From contig JAKAUH010001183.1 in assembly GCA_021818605.1 (NCBI GenBank), forward strand, positions 1 through 7,714: a stretch of 7,714 nucleotides of DNA, read 5' to 3'. Positions 5,709 to 7,714 of the stretch are shown here, one piece after another. The notes under the pieces are model-generated. The model made no database searches. It worked only from the letters and a program-made list of their open reading frames with translations, and was not told where the DNA came from. Source of the stretch: Planctomycetota bacterium. Its GTDB lineage: Bacteria > Planctomycetota > Planctomycetia > Isosphaerales > Isosphaeraceae. Position 1 is the first letter of the stretch; every line of letters starts with the position of its first letter. A program made the position numbers and the translations under genes.

Positions 5709-7714
5709 TCAGGGCTCGTTGACGTTGAGATTGGCGCTCAGGACCTTGTCGATCCGGAAGTGGATCTCCTTCAGGTGGGCCAGGGACGTGTCGTCGATCT
5801 TGAGTCCCGGCTGGTTGGTGAGCTTGTCGATCTTCAGCCGGATCTCGTCGAGGTGCAGCCGCGCGAGGTTGCGGGCGTCGGCCGGTGGCTGCGAGCGCAG
5901 GCCATAGAAGATGACGTAGCCGCCGCCCTCGATGGTGCTGTTGTTGCGCGAGCCGAGCACCATGGTGCTGAGCCGCTTGACATACTCGCGCTGGAGGTTG
6001 CGGCGGATGGTCGAGAGTCCGAACGGCTTCTTGCCGTCGGCCTTGAGCGGAGTGCAGACCTCGCCGAAGATGCCGTCGGTCAGCGCCCGGAAGACCTCGG
6101 CGATCTGGAGCGGCTTGCTCGCGGGATCGCTCTGCATCTCCTGGTTCTGGATCCGATTGAGGACATCGGCGTTGAGACAGTGATCGAGGACGATCTCCTG
6201 GATGCTGAGGATCGTCCGGTAGATCGGATAACCCGCATCCATCCGGTACATCCGGCCGCCGTCGAGCCATGACTCGCTGGTGAGCTTGCGCAGCAGCGAC
6301 GGTGAGAACTGGAACGTCCTGTCGGTGAGGATCTGGTCGACCAGCATCTTGAGAGCATCGCGCTGCCTGGTCCCCGGGATCGGCTCGATGGGATCGTGAG
6401 CCTTGACCGAGCCCTTGTAGTCGCGGTGGATCGACTGGCCGCCGATGTACTCGGTCGCCAGGTAGGCGCCGTTGCCGAACTGGTTGATGCACGCGCTGAA
6501 TGCCGCGCGAAGTCGGCTCCACGAGTCGCCGTCCTTGACGACGCGCTGATCCAGGTCCTTGAGGATCTCGCTGGCCATCGCCATCCGGACGCGGCCGTAC
6601 TCCATTGTGTCGGAGCCCAGGTCGTAGGTGTTGACGAGCGGGTCGTTCTTGGCCATGTCATCGTCGGTGGCAAACGCCAGGTCGGGATCGGGCGAGCGGG
6701 CGGCGATCCGCTTGAGCGCCTCCTCCTCGCTCCCCATGACGGGCGAATACGCGTACTCGATGGCCCAGTAGTCATACGGCCCAAGCGTGGTGGTGCAGTA
6801 GTCGCCCTGCTTCTGGCCCTTCGGCGCGACGTTGACCGGGTTGTAGTCCATCACGCTGCCGACCATCCCCTTGGCGTGGGTGATGGAGACGTCGTTGACC
6901 TGGTCGAGGCGAAGCATCCCGCTGGCGCGGAAGTTATGCCGCAGGCCCAGCGAGTGGCCGACCTCGTGCATCACGACTTCCTTGATCGCCTGGCCGAGGA
7001 ACTCGTCGGGGAGCTTTGGCTCGGGCTTCTTCTCGGGCTTTTTCTCGTCCTTCCTGGCGGAATCCTTCTTCTCGTCCTTCTTGTCGTCCTTGCTGGCGGC
7101 ATCCTTCTTGTCGTCCTTGCTGTCGGCCACCAGCAAGGCCAGCGCGGCGAAGCGCATCTCGTGCGATTTGGCGGCCGCGTAGTTGCAGGCGGACGCCCGG
7201 CCGCGGGCGAGCCGCTGCTGGAGCTGAGCCTGGATCGGATCCCAGCCGCCGGGGACGACGTCGAGCACCATCGGCGCCTGGCCGCCCGCACCCGGCTGGT
7301 TGATCCTGGCCAGAAGCGCGGACTGCCACGCCTCGGCCCGGCGGCTGCCCGGCGGGGGCATCAGCATGCCGAAGCCCTCCTTGGCGGCCATGATCGGGCT
7401 GATGATCTCGCCGATGGCCAGCGGATAGGCCGACGGGCCCTGGCTCGCGCCCGGCGCGCCGGTCGGGATCGGCATGCCGACCAGGAAAGCGTATTCCTCC
7501 TTCCAGGTCTTGATCCAACTCGCGTCGAAGATGACGTCGCCGTCGATCATCTCGCCGGTCAGCGGGTTGCTCCGCAGGCCCGACATCGCGAACGTCGAGC
7601 CGGTGGTGATCCAGCGCAGCGTGCAGTAGTTGATGTCCTCGGGCTCGAAGTCGTCGCGCTCATTCTGCCAGCGAACGGCGATGGCGTCCTTGAAGCCGAT
7701 CTTCTCGAACGCCT
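5709..7714 (-). CDS. Zinc-dependent metalloprotease, DUF4953/DUF5117-like, 5' end missing
   Basis: The frame is open to the right edge, so the amino end is outside; 667 residues are visible. The zinc site is HEVGHSLGLRH (6968-6936), the HExxHxxGxxH pattern of metzincins: three His bind zinc and Glu is the base. A Met-turn follows 29 residues later at 6851 (SVMDYN), then the family-like GPYDYWAIEYAY. Before the site, segments such as DDFEPEDINYC, NPLTGEMIDGDVIF and DASWIK match the strand region of DUF4953 proteins. The protein ends in a helical region with two related stretches (HLDEIRLKIDKL and HLKEIHFRIDKV). Members are usually exported, but the signal peptide cannot be seen here. A Lys/Asp-rich insert, about 38 residues long, precedes the zinc helix. 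The substrate is unknown. The ATG at 7586 is internal, as homologous-looking sequence continues upstream of it. Confidence 0.9.
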   Translation of the reverse strand, partial: AFEKIGFKDAIAVRWQNERDDFEPEDINYCTLRWITTGSTFAMSGLRSNPLTGEMIDGDVIFDASWIKTWKEEYAFLVGMPIPTGAPGASQGPSAYPLAIGEIISPIMAAKEGFGMLMPPPGSRRAEAWQSALLARINQPGAGGQAPMVLDVVPGGWDPIQAQLQQRLARGRASACNYAAAKSHEMRFAALALLVADSKDDKKDAASKDDKKDEKKDSARKDEKKPEKKPEPKLPDEFLGQAIKEVVMHEVGHSLGLRHNFRASGMLRLDQVNDVSITHAKGMVGSVMDYNPVNVAPKGQKQGDYCTTTLGPYDYWAIEYAYSPVMGSEEEALKRIAARSPDPDLAFATDDDMAKNDPLVNTYDLGSDTMEYGRVRMAMASEILKDLDQRVVKDGDSWSRLRAAFSACINQFGNGAYLATEYIGGQSIHRDYKGSVKAHDPIEPIPGTRQRDALKMLVDQILTDRTFQFSPSLLRKLTSESWLDGGRMYRMDAGYPIYRTILSIQEIVLDHCLNADVLNRIQNQEMQSDPASKPLQIAEVFRALTDGIFGEVCTPLKADGKKPFGLSTIRRNLQREYVKRLSTMVLGSRNNSTIEGGGYVIFYGLRSQPPADARNLARLHLDEIRLKIDKLTNQPGLKIDDTSLAHLKEIHFRIDKVLSANLNVNEP
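7016..7130 (-). repeat. Lys/Asp/Glu-rich repeat inside the metalloprotease gene
   Basis: Two 26-base copies at 7075-7100 and 7102-7127 differ at one base and are spaced 27 bases apart, with decayed copies toward 7040. They encode SKDDKKD units and then KDEKKPEKKPEPKLP, a disordered, strongly charged stretch about 38 residues long. Because the period is three-fold, copy changes keep the reading frame. It lies about 17 residues before the zinc-binding helix. Confidence 0.8.

Overview
The window looks like a piece of a GC-rich planctomycete chromosome, most like the Isosphaeraceae (family level is inference). Three signs support this. A DUF1559 pseudopilin-like protein carries the FTLIELLVVIAI amino end and the H-x9-DG motif that are massively amplified in Planctomycetes. 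A secreted S53 peptidase opens with a planctomycete-style LDDRCLLS motif. The gene content (squalene-cyclase-like repeats, HEAT lipoprotein, large DUF4953-type metalloprotease) is also typical. No phage, transposon, CRISPR, toxin-antitoxin or biosynthetic cluster was seen.

Layout, left to right. On the + strand lies the 3' part of a prenyltransferase/squalene-oxidase-repeat gene (1-840). It is followed at once by an orphan C-terminal scrap of a DUF1559 gene (about 864-1016), read as a gene relic. On the - strand is a complete sedolisin (S53) serine-carboxyl peptidase (1089-2405). It keeps its catalytic residues but appears to lack a propeptide and the usual calcium aspartates. It is divergent from an exported peroxiredoxin on the + strand (2693-3244), which has a hairpin in its leader and a GC-rich hairpin after its stop. 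The rest is on the - strand. In transcription order these are a DUF4953-type zinc metalloprotease (5709 to beyond the right edge), a DUF1559 protein (4455-5435), a HEAT-repeat lipoprotein (4013-4438, 16 nt behind DUF1559 and probably co-transcribed), and a short, divergent ribosome-recycling-factor homologue (3395-3892). A tRNA T-arm-like sequence sits between the HEAT gene and the RRF homologue.

Most products are predicted to be exported or envelope-associated (S53 peptidase, peroxiredoxin, lipoprotein, pseudopilin and probably the metalloprotease). Only the RRF homologue is clearly cytoplasmic. Apart from the DUF1559-HEAT pair, nothing shows the genes acting as one pathway. I do not see a convincing new multi-gene system. 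The best leads are the divergent RRF homologue, the calcium-site loss in the S53 peptidase, the tRNA T-arm relic, the DUF1559 relic and the lysine/aspartate-rich insert beside the metalloprotease active site.
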